Assembly (NCBI GenBank): GCA_025352685.1
Contig: JANXSN010000079.1
Span: 1 to 64,000 of the forward strand
Direction of reading: 5' to 3'
Length of the DNA stretch: 64,000 bases
DNA from: Sphingomonadales bacterium
Lineage (GTDB): Bacteria > Pseudomonadota > Alphaproteobacteria > Sphingomonadales > Sphingomonadaceae
The translations under genes were made by a program, and so were the position numbers. The notes under the pieces are model-generated. The model made no database searches. It was not told where the DNA came from and worked only from the letters and a program-made list of their open reading frames with translations. Below are positions 37,338 to 46,904 of this stretch, one piece after another; within the stretch, counting starts at the first letter, position 1; every line of letters starts with the position of its first letter.

Positions 37338-37791
37338 CGGGCGTTTGCCGCTGGCGTCACATGGCGACCTCATTGTGGTTTTGACTGGGGTGTGAAAACC
37401 AAGCGCTCCGCTCGCTGGTTTCGGGTGAGGATTAAATCGCTCGCTCAACCCGTGGCGCTCCAACAGCGACGGCAGCGCAGCGTTAGCGACGCTTCGTGCC
37501 TCGAAAGAGCGCGATGCGCCTTCGAAGACTGCGACACGGGGACGGCGCCAACGCTGGCGCTCCTTTTACAGTGTTGAGCAGCCATCTGGTTCGCTTGGAG
37601 CCGCCAATTGCCGTCCGCGCCTTGCTCGCTCTCGCCGCGGGCGTGCTTGCAGAAGTCGAACTGGCCGATCGGTGCCACGCTTTTGACGGTTAAACGTTTC
37701 GTCCCGCGAGTCCGGCAACCCGCCGCGTGAGGCTTTCCCGACGGGACTCCCGCCGCCACACACACAATCATAGAGTTGGGGAAAACGTCTC
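37338..37791. other. Gene-free stretch of 454 bp
   Basis: I find no supported gene or RNA. Open frames exist on the minus strand (37445-37771) but show no family resemblance and an arginine/serine-rich composition typical of antisense reading. The 3' end must hold the promoter of the CHAP gene. Confidence 0.5.
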
Positions 37792-38343
37792 ATGGGGCGC
37801 AGCATCAAGTTTTTTGCAGTAGCGGCGTGCGTGCTAGGCACAGTGGCCGGGGTCCCCGCTCAAGCGCGCAGCGGATGGCAGTGTGTCACTTACGCTCGCA
37901 CAATCACCGACGTATCCATTCGCGGTAACGCAAACACCTGGTGGGGTCAGGCCGCCGGCCGCTACGAACGCGGCAACACCCCGGTCGCAGGCGCCGTCCT
38001 TGCTTTCAAATCGAGCCCCGGCATGCGCGCTGGCCATGTTGCTGTGGTTAAGGACGTTGTGAGCGACCGCGAGTTGATCGTCGATCATGCCAATTGGACC
38101 CGTCGCGGTGGGGTCGAGCGAAACGCGCATGTCGTCGACGTGTCGCAAGCCGGTGACTGGAGCGCCGTCAAGGTCTCCCTTGGCAGTGGCATGGGAACCC
38201 GGGTCAATCCGACGTTTGGCTTCATTTATCCCGGCGTCGTCGACCATAACGATGCACCAAACCATGCGTCGGCGCCTCGTCTGGCCCCGTTAAGCGCCGA
38301 AATCGCCATGCTGGCACGCGCTGAAATGGATTCGGGCCGCTGA
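37792..38343 (+). CDS. Exported CHAP-domain amidase/peptidase
   Basis: 183 residues. The signal peptide (RSIKFFAVAACVLGTVAGVPAQA) is followed by a CHAP domain. The catalytic cysteine is C31 in GWQCVTYAR and the histidine is H82 in RAGHVAVV, with VDHANW further on. CHAP enzymes cut peptidoglycan amide bonds. Here a housekeeping cell-wall role in the periplasm is likely. The ATP-grasp gene starts 13 bp after its stop, so the two probably share a transcript. Confidence 0.88.
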   Translation: MGRSIKFFAVAACVLGTVAGVPAQARSGWQCVTYARTITDVSIRGNANTWWGQAAGRYERGNTPVAGAVLAFKSSPGMRAGHVAVVKDVVSDRELIVDHANWTRRGGVERNAHVVDVSQAGDWSAVKVSLGSGMGTRVNPTFGFIYPGVVDHNDAPNHASAPRLAPLSAEIAMLARAEMDSGR

Positions 38344-38356
38344 GCGAGGTCGCCGC

Positions 38357-39205
38357 GTGCGACTTTGTATCCTTATTCCCGACGACGCCGATCTGACGCG
38401 CTATGCTGACTGGCGCGAGCAGGCTGCCCAAATCGATCCGCTGCTCAAGAGGCGGGGGATTATGCCCAGCTATCGGCCTTGGACTGACGACCCGCCGTCG
38501 GATACCGATCTTGTCATGCCGCTCATGGCTTGGGGCTATCACCGGAATACGGCGCGCTGGTATGCACAGCTCGACCACTGGTCACGCCTCGCATTCGCCA
38601 ATCCGCTGGTCGCGCTGCGCTGGAATACTGATAAACGCTATTTGCTCGACTGTGCGGCCAAGGGCGTACCCATTGTCCCGACACAGTTCTACGCGGCAAT
38701 CGCTGCCGCCGATCTCGACGCCGCGCGCGTCGCCTTCGCAACGGAGACCGTCGTTGTAAAGCCGCCGGTTTCAGCAGGGTCGGACGATACGTGGCTTCTG
38801 AAATCGCCGCAGACTCTGCCCGTTGCAGCGCTCGGCCGTGCCATGCTTGTCCAACCGATGATGCCCTCGATCCTTACCGATGGGGAACTGTCACTCTTTT
38901 ATCTCGGCGGAACGCTCGCCCATGCCATCGTCAAGCGCCCGACCGGTGACGACTTTCGTGTGCAGCCCCAATTTGGCGGGCAGTCCGAATCGATCATTCC
39001 GCCTCCCGCTGCCGTGGCGGTTGCCGAGCAGGCACTGGCTGCGGTGCCTGGCGAAGTGCTCTACGCACGCGTCGATCTTGTTGGCGACGGATGCAGCGGA
39101 TTCGTCGTGATGGAGCTTGAGCTGATCGAACCCTGGCTCCATCTCAACCGCGCGGCTGACGACGGCGCCGCCTTTGCCGACGCGATCGCCTGTGCTTGTC
39201 TCTAA
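38357..39205 (+). CDS. ATP-grasp domain protein
   Basis: 282 residues. The family resemblance is to RimK/glutathione synthetase-like ATP-grasp ligases. Visible are an N-terminal pre-ATP-grasp part (DLVMPLMAWGYHRN), an ATP-binding lysine in TVVVKPPVSAGSDDTW, QPMMPSILTDGELSLFY and the metal-binding end VVMELELIEPWLHLN. Such enzymes couple a carboxylate to an amine with ATP. Neither substrate is known. It starts with GTG, a GAGG some 10 bases before. The adjacent CHAP gene suggests, without proving, a cell-wall peptide. Confidence 0.85.
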   Translation: MRLCILIPDDADLTRYADWREQAAQIDPLLKRRGIMPSYRPWTDDPPSDTDLVMPLMAWGYHRNTARWYAQLDHWSRLAFANPLVALRWNTDKRYLLDCAAKGVPIVPTQFYAAIAAADLDAARVAFATETVVVKPPVSAGSDDTWLLKSPQTLPVAALGRAMLVQPMMPSILTDGELSLFYLGGTLAHAIVKRPTGDDFRVQPQFGGQSESIIPPPAAVAVAEQALAAVPGEVLYARVDLVGDGCSGFVVMELELIEPWLHLNRAADDGAAFADAIACACL

Positions 39206-39294
39206 AGCGGGATCAACCGCGCCGTCAGTTGCCCAGCAGTCCGATCGGCCTGACAAGAGCGTGATTGAGCACCGTTCAGTCTGTCTTCGCTCGA

Positions 39295-41130
39295 CTAGGC
39301 TGCGATCTTTGCGCGGCTCGCGCGCTTGCGCTCGTTCGGGTCAAGGTAACGCTTGCGCAGACGGATCGACTTGGGCGTCACTTCGACCAACTCATCGTCA
39401 TCGATATACGCGATCGCCTGTTCGAGCGTCAGGCGGCGCGGAGGGGTCAGGCGAATCGCGTCGTCCTTGCCGCCGCTTGCACGGAAGTTGGTCAGCTGCT
39501 TGGCCTTCATCGGATTGACTTCGAGATCATCGGTCTTTGCGTTTTCGCCGATGATCATACCCTCATAAAGAACCTCCTGCGGGGCGACCATCAGGATGCC
39601 GCGATCCTCGAGCGGACCGAGTGCATAGGCATTGGCCTCGCCTGCACCGTTCGAGATGAGAACGCCATTCTTGCGTCCCTCGATCTTGCCTTTGTGAGGA
39701 CCATATCTCTCGAACAAGCGGTTCATGATGCCCGTGCCGCGCGTGTCGGACAGGAATTCGCCGTGATAACCGATCATGCCGCGCGACGGGGCACTGAAGG
39801 TGAGGCGCGACTTGCCACCGCCGCTGGGACGCAGGTCCGTCAGCTCCGCTTTACGGATGTTCATTTTTTCGACAACGGTGCCCGAATACTCCTCATCAAC
39901 ATCGATGATGACGGTTTCATACGGTTCGGTCTTCTTGCCGTCCTCGTCCTCCTCGAAAAGCACGCGTGGGCGCGAAATGCTCAGCTCGAAACCCTCGCGA
40001 CGCATCGTTTCGATCAGCACACCGAGCTGCAACTCACCGCGCCCGGCCACTTCGAAGCTGTCCTTGTCGGCAGCCTCGGTGATCTTGATCGCAACGTTGC
40101 TTTCGCCTTCGCGCAGCAGGCGGTCGCGGATCATGCGACTGGTGACTTTGGTTCCCTCACGACCTGCCATTGGGCTGTCGTTGACGGCAAAACGCATCGA
40201 CAGCGTCGGCGGATCGATCGGCTGCGCGTGCAGCGGTTCACTGACACTGGGGTCGCAGATCGTATTCGCCACGGTTGCCACAGTCAGGCCGGCAATCGAG
40301 ATGATATCGCCGGCATTGGCCTCATCGACCGGCACCCGCTCGAGTCCGCGAAATGCCATGATTTTTGAAGCGCGGCCGGTCTCGACGATCTTGCCGTTCG
40401 GATCGAGCGCATGAATTGCCATGTTGGTCCGCACCGAACCGCTAAACACGAGGCCAGTCAGAATGCGTCCGACGAAATTATCGCGGTCGAGCAGAGTCAC
40501 CAGAAATTTAAACGGACCGTCCGGATCGGCCTTGGGCGCAGGGACGTGACTGATGATGGTCTCGAACAGCGGCGCCAGCGTGCCTTCGCGCACGTCGGGA
40601 TTGTCGCCCGCGTACCCGTTGCGGCCCGACGCAAACAACACCGGGAAATCGAGCTGATCGTCGCTGGCGTCGAGGCTCACGAACAGGTCGAAGACTTCGT
40701 CCAGGACTTCTTGGGCTCGGGCGTCCGAGCGGTCGATCTTGTTGACGACGACAATCGGGCGCAAGCCCAATGCCAAAGCCTTGCCGGTCACAAACTTGGT
40801 CTGTGGCATTGCGCCTTCGGCAGCATCGACGAGCAAGATCACGCCGTCGACCATCGACAGGATACGCTCTACTTCCCCGCCAAAGTCGGCGTGGCCAGGG
40901 GTATCGACAATGTTAATACGCGTGTCGATGCCGCCGCCATGCCATTCGACCGACGTGCATTTCGCCAGAATTGTGATGCCCCGTTCCTTTTCGAGGTCGT
41001 TCGAATCCATCGCGCGCTCTTCGATGCGCTGATTGTCGCGGTATGTGCCCGACTGGCGGAACAGCTGATCGACGAGAGTGGTTTTGCCATGATCGACGTG
41101 CGCGATGATGGCCACATTTCGGAGGCTCAT
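39295..41130 (-). CDS. typA: Ribosome-associated GTPase TypA/BipA
   Basis: 611 residues from ATG 41130 (GGAGGCTCAT on the plus side marks the start). The G1 motif is AHVDHGKT (10-17), then ERGITILAK and [14 protein letters not shown], and [12 protein letters not shown]-like domains follow, with the TypA-specific C-terminus ([27 protein letters not shown]). TypA is a translational GTPase that helps 50S assembly and stress adaptation. The ending is arginine/lysine rich. It converges on the ATP-grasp gene and lies downstream of the cyd operon on the same strand, separated by 414 bp. Confidence 0.97.
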   Translation of the reverse strand: MSLRNVAIIAHVDHGKTTLVDQLFRQSGTYRDNQRIEERAMDSNDLEKERGITILAKCTSVEWHGGGIDTRINIVDTPGHADFGGEVERILSMVDGVILLVDAAEGAMPQTKFVTGKALALGLRPIVVVNKIDRSDARAQEVLDEVFDLFVSLDASDDQLDFPVLFASGRNGYAGDNPDVREGTLAPLFETIISHVPAPKADPDGPFKFLVTLLDRDNFVGRILTGLVFSGSVRTNMAIHALDPNGKIVETGRASKIMAFRGLERVPVDEANAGDIISIAGLTVATVANTICDPSVSEPLHAQPIDPPTLSMRFAVNDSPMAGREGTKVTSRMIRDRLLREGESNVAIKITEAADKDSFEVAGRGELQLGVLIETMRREGFELSISRPRVLFEEDEDGKKTEPYETVIIDVDEEYSGTVVEKMNIRKAELTDLRPSGGGKSRLTFSAPSRGMIGYHGEFLSDTRGTGIMNRLFERYGPHKGKIEGRKNGVLISNGAGEANAYALGPLEDRGILMVAPQEVLYEGMIIGENAKTDDLEVNPMKAKQLTNFRASGGKDDAIRLTPPRRLTLEQAIAYIDDDELVEVTPKSIRLRKRYLDPNERKRASRAKIAA

Positions 41131-41544
41131 TGGTAATCCTGGATGCGAGCTAGAATAGCGCGCGCCCCTAGCCGAAATGCGGCGGCGCAACAACCTTTCG
41201 TGTCATGCTCCTTTCGGTCGTGCATTTTTTACGCAGCAGTCGAGAGAGGCGACAGGCCTCGTGGATCGACGGAGGCCTGTGCTGACAACCCACAAGCGCA
41301 AGGCAAACCATCTCGATCCGGGTCGCCCATAACGTAGTATGGCGCCCGACTGCCCACGGAGAGCCGGGGCGCGCAGCCATGCCCATCAAAAAATAGGGCG
41401 AGCGCGGCAACAACGCGACGACGCGGGGCTTGAGGCCGACAGCCATGCCTTCGCTTCGCGGATCAAAAACCAAGCCACACAGTCGATTGACGCGCTCGCC
41501 AGCACCGCGCAACCGTCGCCTGTTAAGTTGACGAAGGCGGGGCG
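41131..41544. other. Gene-free stretch of 414 bp between the cyd operon and typA
   Basis: No gene or RNA is supported. A minus-strand open frame (41168-41626) overlaps the small cyd gene out of frame and has no recognisable domain. The stretch should contain the end of the cyd transcript and the typA promoter. No clear terminator hairpin was found. Confidence 0.5.
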
Positions 41545-41652
41545 CTAGGCCTTTAGCAGCATCCTGATGGGCCAAGCTACGGTCACGAGCAGCAAGACGC
41601 TGCCGGCCCAGATCGCGGCAAACCATCCCAGTTTTTTAATGATCGTGCGCAC
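41545..41652 (-). CDS. DUF2474/CydX-like small membrane protein of the bd oxidase
   Basis: A 35-residue protein starting with GTG at 41652, overlapping the cydB 3' end by 17 bases in another frame. It reads as a short basic start (RTIIKKLGWF) followed by one membrane helix (AAIWAGSVLLLVTVAWPI) and RMLLKA. This matches the DUF2474 family found after cyanide-insensitive bd oxidases. It is probably a third subunit that stabilises the oxidase, as CydX does in E. coli. Confidence 0.8.
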   Translation of the reverse strand: MRTIIKKLGWFAAIWAGSVLLLVTVAWPIRMLLKA

Positions 41653-42646
41653 TATAGCTACCGGTGCCGACTTTGCCCCGAAACACCCAATAAGCCCAAG
41701 CGGTGTAGCCCAGAATCAGCGGGAGCATGACGGCGACCCCGAACAACATGAAGATCTGACTGTCATAGGGAGCCGCAGCTTGCCAGATGGTTACGCGGCC
41801 CGGGATCACATCGGGCCAGATCGAAATGGCAAGACCCACCATCGACAGCCCAAAAATTACCAGCGACCACAGGAACGGCGCGTGATCCTTGTCATTACCG
41901 ACCGCGCGCCAGAGCATGATGGCGGCACCACCAACCAGTAGCGGCATTGGAACAGCAACCAGAAGTCCGGGAAAGGCAAACCAGCGTTGCCAATACTGGC
42001 CCTCTAAAAACGGTGTAGCGAGACTGACGAGGCCCAGCACAGTCAGGAGCGCGGGCGTGAGAAATTTGGCGAACCGACGCGCATCGTCGTGCAGCTTGCC
42101 CTCCGTTCTCCAGATCAACCAACCGGCACCCAGCAATGCATAGCCGATCAACAGGCTGAAGCCGCAGAGCAGGCTGAACGGCGTCAGCCAGTCCCACCAG
42201 CCGCCACCATAGTGCCGCCCTTCCACTTTAATGCCCTGCAACAGTGCGCCCAGCGTGATCCCCTGCGCGAAAGTCGCGAATACCGAACCCGTGCAGAATG
42301 CCGCATCCCACAACTTGCGGTGCGCGGGATCGCGCCATCGGAATTCAAACGCCACGCCGCGGAAAACGAGGCCGAGCAACATCGCGATCAGCGGCGCGTA
42401 AAGCGCCGGCAAAATGATCGCATAGGCCAAGGGAAAAGCGGCAAGGAGACCGCCGCCGCCGAGTACGAGCCACGTCTCGTTCCCGTCCCACACCGGCGCG
42501 ATCGCATTCATCGCCATGTCGCGTTCCTCGCCGACCCGAAAACGCAGAAACAGGATGCCGATGCCGAGATCAAACCCATCCATCACGACGTAAAGCGCAA
42601 TGGCCACCGCGATAATCCCAGCCCAGATTACAGTGAGATCGATCAT
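41636..42646 (-). CDS. cydB: Cytochrome bd-type quinol oxidase subunit II
   Basis: 336 residues, polytopic. Typical CydB sequence is seen: VIWAGIIAVAIALYVVMDGFDLGIGILF, DGNETWLVLGGGGLLAAFPLAYA, FCTGSVFATFAQGITLGALLQG and the C-terminal AYWVFRGKVG. ATG 42646 overlaps the cydA stop (ATGA). The subunit pairs with CydA in the inner membrane. The frame extends upstream inside cydA but only as a shadow. Confidence 0.95.
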   Translation of the reverse strand: MIDLTVIWAGIIAVAIALYVVMDGFDLGIGILFLRFRVGEERDMAMNAIAPVWDGNETWLVLGGGGLLAAFPLAYAIILPALYAPLIAMLLGLVFRGVAFEFRWRDPAHRKLWDAAFCTGSVFATFAQGITLGALLQGIKVEGRHYGGGWWDWLTPFSLLCGFSLLIGYALLGAGWLIWRTEGKLHDDARRFAKFLTPALLTVLGLVSLATPFLEGQYWQRWFAFPGLLVAVPMPLLVGGAAIMLWRAVGNDKDHAPFLWSLVIFGLSMVGLAISIWPDVIPGRVTIWQAAAPYDSQIFMLFGVAVMLPLILGYTAWAYWVFRGKVGTGSYSAHDH

Positions 42647-44037
42647 GTGCCCTCCATCGCGGGCACTGTGCCGGCCGTGCGGATTGGGGCCGGGACGCTG
42701 TCGGGTTCGCCGGAGTGCGGCGGGCGTGCCACGAGCCTTAAAATGTACCAGGTCCCCGCTGAAAAAGCTGCAAAGTAGACGATGACAAACGCCGTAAGCG
42801 AGCCAATCATTCCGGGCGTGCCAATAGATGACGAAGCCTGCGCCGTACGTAACAGCCCCGTGATCGTCCACGGCTGACGCCCGACTTCGGTTGTCGCCCA
42901 ACCCGCCAGCACCGCCACGAAACCCATCGGCCCCATCGCGACAGCCGCCCGGTGGAGACCTTTCCATTCATATAGCTTGCCCCGCACCCGCGCGAACACG
43001 CTCCAAAGCCCGAGCCCGAGCATCGCAAACCCAATGCCGACCATGATCCGGAACGTCCAGAATACGACCGCTACTGGCGGCTGGTTTGCGCGGGAAACTG
43101 TATCGAGTCCTGCGAGCGGCGCATTCAAATCATGTTTCAGGATCAGCGATGAAGCCTTGGGGATTTCAACGCTGTAGCGCACCTTCTGCGCGACTTGATC
43201 GGGAATCCCGAACAAAATGAGCGGTGCGCCTTCCGGATGGCTTTGGAAATGGCCTTCCATAGCCATGATCTTGACGGGCTGGTATTTCAGCGTGTTCAGC
43301 CCGTGCTCGTCGCCGGCAATAATCTGGATGGGTGCGACGATCGCGGCCATCCACATCGCCATCGAAAAGCTCTTTTTGACTGCTTCAGTGTGGTTGGCGC
43401 GCAACAAGTGCCACCCGCCAACACCACCCACTGCAAAAGCGGTTGTCAGGTAAGCGGCGATGACAGTGTGAACGAGGCGATAGGGAAAGCTGGGATTGAA
43501 AATGATTGGCAGCCACCCGCCAGGTCCCGGCACGAACTGCCCGACATGGTTAACCGCCCAGCCGCTTGGCGTCTGCATCCAGCTGTTCACGCTAAGGATC
43601 CAGAAAGCCGAGATGAAGGTGCCTAGCGCAACCATCAAGGTTGCCGCAAAATGCAGTTCCTTGCCCACTTTCTTCGCGCCGAACAGCATCACGCCGAGGA
43701 ACCCGGCCTCAAGAAAGAACGCCGTCAGAACTTCATAGGCCATCAGCGGTCCGATAATCGGCCCGGCCTTGTCGCTAAAAACCGCCCAATTTGTTCCAAA
43801 CTGGTAGGACATGACGATGCCCGAAACGACGCCCATTGCAAACGCGATCGCAAAGATGCGCACCCAATAGCGGAAAAGGTCGAGATAGACTTGCTTCTTT
43901 GTCCACAGCCACAAGCCTTCGAGCACGGCGAGATAGCTCGCCAAGCCGATCGAAAAGCTCGGAAACAGGAAGTGGAAGGAGATCGTGAAGGCGAATTGAG
44001 CCCGCGCGAGGAAGAGGGCGGTTTCAGTGGTCTCCAT
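42643..44037 (-). CDS. cydA: Cytochrome bd-type quinol oxidase subunit I (CIO-like)
   Basis: 464 residues from ATG 44037. A heme-ligand histidine is H22 in FTISFHFLFP. VSGIVMSYQFGTNW, FFLEAGFLGVMLFG and the GRQPW motif are the CydA signatures. The periplasmic Q loop between the heme regions looks short, with no long insertion. With the DUF2474 gene downstream this points to the cyanide-insensitive oxidase (CIO) branch. The enzyme oxidises quinol and reduces oxygen without pumping protons. The operon is cydA-cydB-DUF2474, and the cydDC exporter genes are not nearby, as usual for CIO. It diverges from telA over 153 bp. Confidence 0.95.
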   Translation of the reverse strand: METTETALFLARAQFAFTISFHFLFPSFSIGLASYLAVLEGLWLWTKKQVYLDLFRYWVRIFAIAFAMGVVSGIVMSYQFGTNWAVFSDKAGPIIGPLMAYEVLTAFFLEAGFLGVMLFGAKKVGKELHFAATLMVALGTFISAFWILSVNSWMQTPSGWAVNHVGQFVPGPGGWLPIIFNPSFPYRLVHTVIAAYLTTAFAVGGVGGWHLLRANHTEAVKKSFSMAMWMAAIVAPIQIIAGDEHGLNTLKYQPVKIMAMEGHFQSHPEGAPLILFGIPDQVAQKVRYSVEIPKASSLILKHDLNAPLAGLDTVSRANQPPVAVVFWTFRIMVGIGFAMLGLGLWSVFARVRGKLYEWKGLHRAAVAMGPMGFVAVLAGWATTEVGRQPWTITGLLRTAQASSSIGTPGMIGSLTAFVIVYFAAFSAGTWYILRLVARPPHSGEPDSVPAPIRTAGTVPAMEGT

Positions 44038-44137
44038 GTCGGCGCAGTTCTCCTTTTTACGCTCAACGCCCAACAGCCAAAATCGGCGATAAGGATGCAG
44101 GAATTGCATGCGACAGGACACAGCTGCTCTGTATCAC

Positions 44138-44167
44138 TTGAATAATACACGCGAGCCGTCTTATCTA
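44138..44167 (+). promoter_or_regulatory. Possible sigma-70-like promoter for telA
   Basis: TTGAAT (44138-44143) and TATCTA (44162-44167) are 18 bp apart. They lie 24 bp before the telA ATG and ahead of its GGAGG ribosome site. The match is partial and the assignment rests on position. Confidence 0.3.
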
Positions 44168-44190
44168 GGCAGCGAGCTGGAGGATTGTGC

Positions 44191-45390
44191 ATGGCGACGA
44201 CGATACCCGACACGGCTGATATGACGCTGACTGCACCTGGTCCGGTTGCCGCGATTGCCGCAGAAAAGGCCGCCGGACTCGTGCCGCTTGAGGATGCGCA
44301 GAAAACGCAGTTGGAGGCGAAAGCCGAGGCCTTTGTCAGCGACCTTGTCGCGCAGGACGCGAACTCGCCCGAGTTTGGTCGCCGGGTCGATCTGATCGCC
44401 GACATGGGCCGTAACGAAATCGCGCAGGCGGCGGGCCAGTCGAACCGCTTCCTCGATCGCCCGGTGCGCTCGATGGACAAGGAAAGTGGTATCGGCAACG
44501 ATCTTGCCGAATTGCGTCGGACGATCGAAGATCTGGACCCGGGCAAGCGAGGCAGCCTGACGGCGCCGAAGCGGCTGTTCGGGATCATTCCCTTTGGCAA
44601 CAAAATGCGCGATTATTTCGACAGCTACAAGAGCTCGCAGCAGCACATTGCCTCGATTTTGACGCGCCTTGCGTCAGGGAAGGACGAACTGCTCAAGGAC
44701 AATGCCGCGATCGCGACCGAGCGGCAGTCGCTTTGGGCGGCGATGGGGCGTCTGGAGCAGATGATCCATGTGTCGAAGGCGCTGGACGGCAAGCTGGAAA
44801 GCAAGGCCAACGAGATCGAGACCTCGGATCCGGTGAAGGCCAAGGCAATCCGCCAGACTGCCTTATTCTACGTTCGACAACGCACTACCGACCTGCTCAC
44901 CCAGATGGCGGTCAGCGTGCAGGGCTATCTCGCGCTCGATCTGGTCAAAAAGAACAATGTCGAGCTGATGAAGGGTGTCGACCGCGCATCGACGACGACG
45001 GTGTCAGCGCTTCGAACGGCGGTGACGGTCGCGCAGGCATTGACCAACCAGAAACTGGTGCTCGAGCAGATCACCGCGCTCAATTCCACCACAGCAAACA
45101 TCATCGACTCGACCGGGACGCTTCTCAAATCGCAGACGGCAACAATTCACGAACAGGCCGCATCAAGCACAATCCCGTTGGAAACCCTCAAGAGAGCATT
45201 CCAGAACATCTACGACACGATGGATCAGGTCGATGCCTTCAAGGCCAAGGCGCTGGTTTCTATGAAGACGACGGTGGACGCCCTGTCGAACGAAGTCGAA
45301 AAGTCGAAGGGTTATATCGCCCGCGCCGAGGGCGCTGCACAAGGACGCTTGCCCGGGCCGGCCCTCGACAACCCGCTTGCACCGGTATGA
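44191..45390 (+). CDS. TelA-family toxic anion resistance protein
   Basis: 399 residues, nearly all helical, no membrane segment or signal. It matches the TelA family: LFGIIPFGNKMRDYFDSYKSSQQHI, TERQSLWAAMGRLEQMI, LKKNNVELMKG-like VKKNNVELMKGVDRAS and TTVSALRTAVTVAQAL. Despite the name, linked to tellurite resistance in some bacteria, most members have no shown resistance function. GGAGG seven bases before ATG 44191 decides the start. It is seven bases upstream of its usual partner, an XpaC-like membrane protein. Confidence 0.92.
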   Translation: MATTIPDTADMTLTAPGPVAAIAAEKAAGLVPLEDAQKTQLEAKAEAFVSDLVAQDANSPEFGRRVDLIADMGRNEIAQAAGQSNRFLDRPVRSMDKESGIGNDLAELRRTIEDLDPGKRGSLTAPKRLFGIIPFGNKMRDYFDSYKSSQQHIASILTRLASGKDELLKDNAAIATERQSLWAAMGRLEQMIHVSKALDGKLESKANEIETSDPVKAKAIRQTALFYVRQRTTDLLTQMAVSVQGYLALDLVKKNNVELMKGVDRASTTTVSALRTAVTVAQALTNQKLVLEQITALNSTTANIIDSTGTLLKSQTATIHEQAASSTIPLETLKRAFQNIYDTMDQVDAFKAKALVSMKTTVDALSNEVEKSKGYIARAEGAAQGRLPGPALDNPLAPV

Positions 45391-45397
45391 TCGACGC

Positions 45398-46096
45398 ATG
45401 ACCGCCGACGAAATCATCGCCAAGGCCGACGCGCTCATCCAGCGCCATTCCGCGTCTCGCCGGTTTCAGAAACGCGCAAGGGAACGAATGCGCCGTAACA
45501 TCGCGCGGCGGATTTCGCGGATGACCGTTGCCGCCTCGGTAATTCTGTTTGCCGTAGTGGCGATCGGGCTGGCGGGCTTTCCGGTCGGAACTACTGGCGT
45601 CATGCTTGCTGGCCTTGCCGTCGTCGCCACATGCCTGTTGCTCGCGGTGTTTCCGCAGGATTACGAACCAAGCGCCGAAGCGCTGCCAACAACCCAACTG
45701 GCGCTGTTGCCACTCAAGACCGAGGAATGGTTATCAACCCAGCGCCTCGCCCTGTCCGCGCCAGCTGCGCGGTTGGTCGACGGGATCGCGGTAAAACTCG
45801 AAGCCTTGGTGCCACAGCTTGCGACACTCGACGAGCGTGAGCCTGCCGCTGCTGCCGTGCGGCGCCTGATCGGCGACGAACTACCCGAACTGATAAAGGG
45901 TTATACGCGCGTGCCGACGGCGCTGCGCCGGGTCGACACCGACGGGATCGTGCCGGAGAAGCAATTGTTGGAAGGGCTTGCCGTCGTCGACACCGAACTG
46001 TCGCGCATGAGCGAACAGCTTGCACGCGGCGACCTCGAACGTCTGGCAACGCAGGGCAAGTATCTGGAGCTCAAGTACCAGGGTGGCGACATTTGA
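45398..46096 (+). CDS. XpaC-like 5-bromo-4-chloroindolyl phosphate hydrolysis family membrane protein
   Basis: 232 residues. A basic N-terminal segment (FQKRARERMRRNIARRISR) precedes two membrane helices (about 45-95). A soluble helical C-terminal part follows, ending LERLATQGKYLELKYQGGDI. The C-terminus is typical of the XpaC/Halogen_Hydrol family that accompanies TelA in many genomes. The role is unknown. The pair could form a membrane-linked stress complex. It starts seven bases after the telA stop. Confidence 0.85.
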   Translation: MTADEIIAKADALIQRHSASRRFQKRARERMRRNIARRISRMTVAASVILFAVVAIGLAGFPVGTTGVMLAGLAVVATCLLLAVFPQDYEPSAEALPTTQLALLPLKTEEWLSTQRLALSAPAARLVDGIAVKLEALVPQLATLDEREPAAAAVRRLIGDELPELIKGYTRVPTALRRVDTDGIVPEKQLLEGLAVVDTELSRMSEQLARGDLERLATQGKYLELKYQGGDI

Positions 46097-46099
46097 GCG

Positions 46100-46861
46100 T
46101 CAGTTGTTCAGCGGGGCGGTCGACGGGTCGCGCTGGATGATCCAGTCGTGATCTTCTTCAAGATACGATGATACCGGATGACCAATTCCATCGCGCGCCG
46201 GACGGAATCGAAACCGTTCGGTAATAAGGCGGCACGTGGTTTGGTCCAAAACGCTTCTACCGCTTGAATGCGTGATCCTGCAGTCGGCGACGCGTCCGTC
46301 AACGCGGACAAGATAGCGGACGGAAACGCTGCCCTCGAGTGGCGTCCCGTCCGGGGCCGCTGGATAATCCGAGTTGCGGATCTTTCCCTTGATCTGAACA
46401 GGTCCAGCACCGTCACCGTCTCCATTGCCGGCGCCGCCACTTCCGCGCCCCTGCCCCTGGCCACCTGCACCCGTTCCAGGTCCTGCGACGGGCGCGGCTC
46501 CGGCGTTTGCTGCATTGCCATGCGCTGAAATGGGCGCGGCCACGACGGGCACCCGGATCGGAGGCAGTATGGGAGGGGGAGCGACGATTTCGACAGGTAT
46601 TTGCTTCAGATTAGGCGGCGATGCGGCGCCAGCACGGTTGCGATGTTTCACCGCAGGCCGTGGCCGGGGCACAGTTTGTGGTGGCGGCGCAAGATCGAGC
46701 AGTGCGAGCGTCTTGTCTCGAACGGACAGCGCGTGTCCCCCGTGGAGCGTGAAGAGCGCGAGCAAAGCAAAAAAGTGGAACATGATTGCCGTAAAGGCAA
46801 TGATGCCACGCTGCCGTCGGGAGAGCGATCCGCTCCATGCATTCTGATCTTCCATCTGCAT
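46100..46861 (-). CDS. TonB-like energy transducer
   Basis: About 253 residues. There is one N-terminal membrane helix (RGIIAFTAIMFHFFALLALFTL). A proline-rich periplasmic spacer follows, then a glycine-rich linker, and a C-terminal TonB domain: GTPLEGSVSVRYLVRVDGRVADCRITHSSG and TERFRFRPARDGIG. It should carry proton-motive energy from ExbBD to outer-membrane receptors. No exbBD or receptor is adjacent. Start candidates are ATG 46861 and ATG 46855. It is convergent with the XpaC-like gene, with three bases between their ends. Confidence 0.85.
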   Translation of the reverse strand: MQMEDQNAWSGSLSRRQRGIIAFTAIMFHFFALLALFTLHGGHALSVRDKTLALLDLAPPPQTVPRPRPAVKHRNRAGAASPPNLKQIPVEIVAPPPILPPIRVPVVAAPISAHGNAANAGAAPVAGPGTGAGGQGQGRGSGGAGNGDGDGAGPVQIKGKIRNSDYPAAPDGTPLEGSVSVRYLVRVDGRVADCRITHSSGRSVLDQTTCRLITERFRFRPARDGIGHPVSSYLEEDHDWIIQRDPSTAPLNN

Positions 46862-46904
46862 CAAACGACTGAAAGGCTCGCCTGCTCCATCCCCGTTTGC
46901 CACG

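Noticed and set aside
39265-41136. Two plus-strand frames (367 and 241 codons) opposite typA
   Set aside because: TypA is intact on the minus strand; these are antisense shadows.
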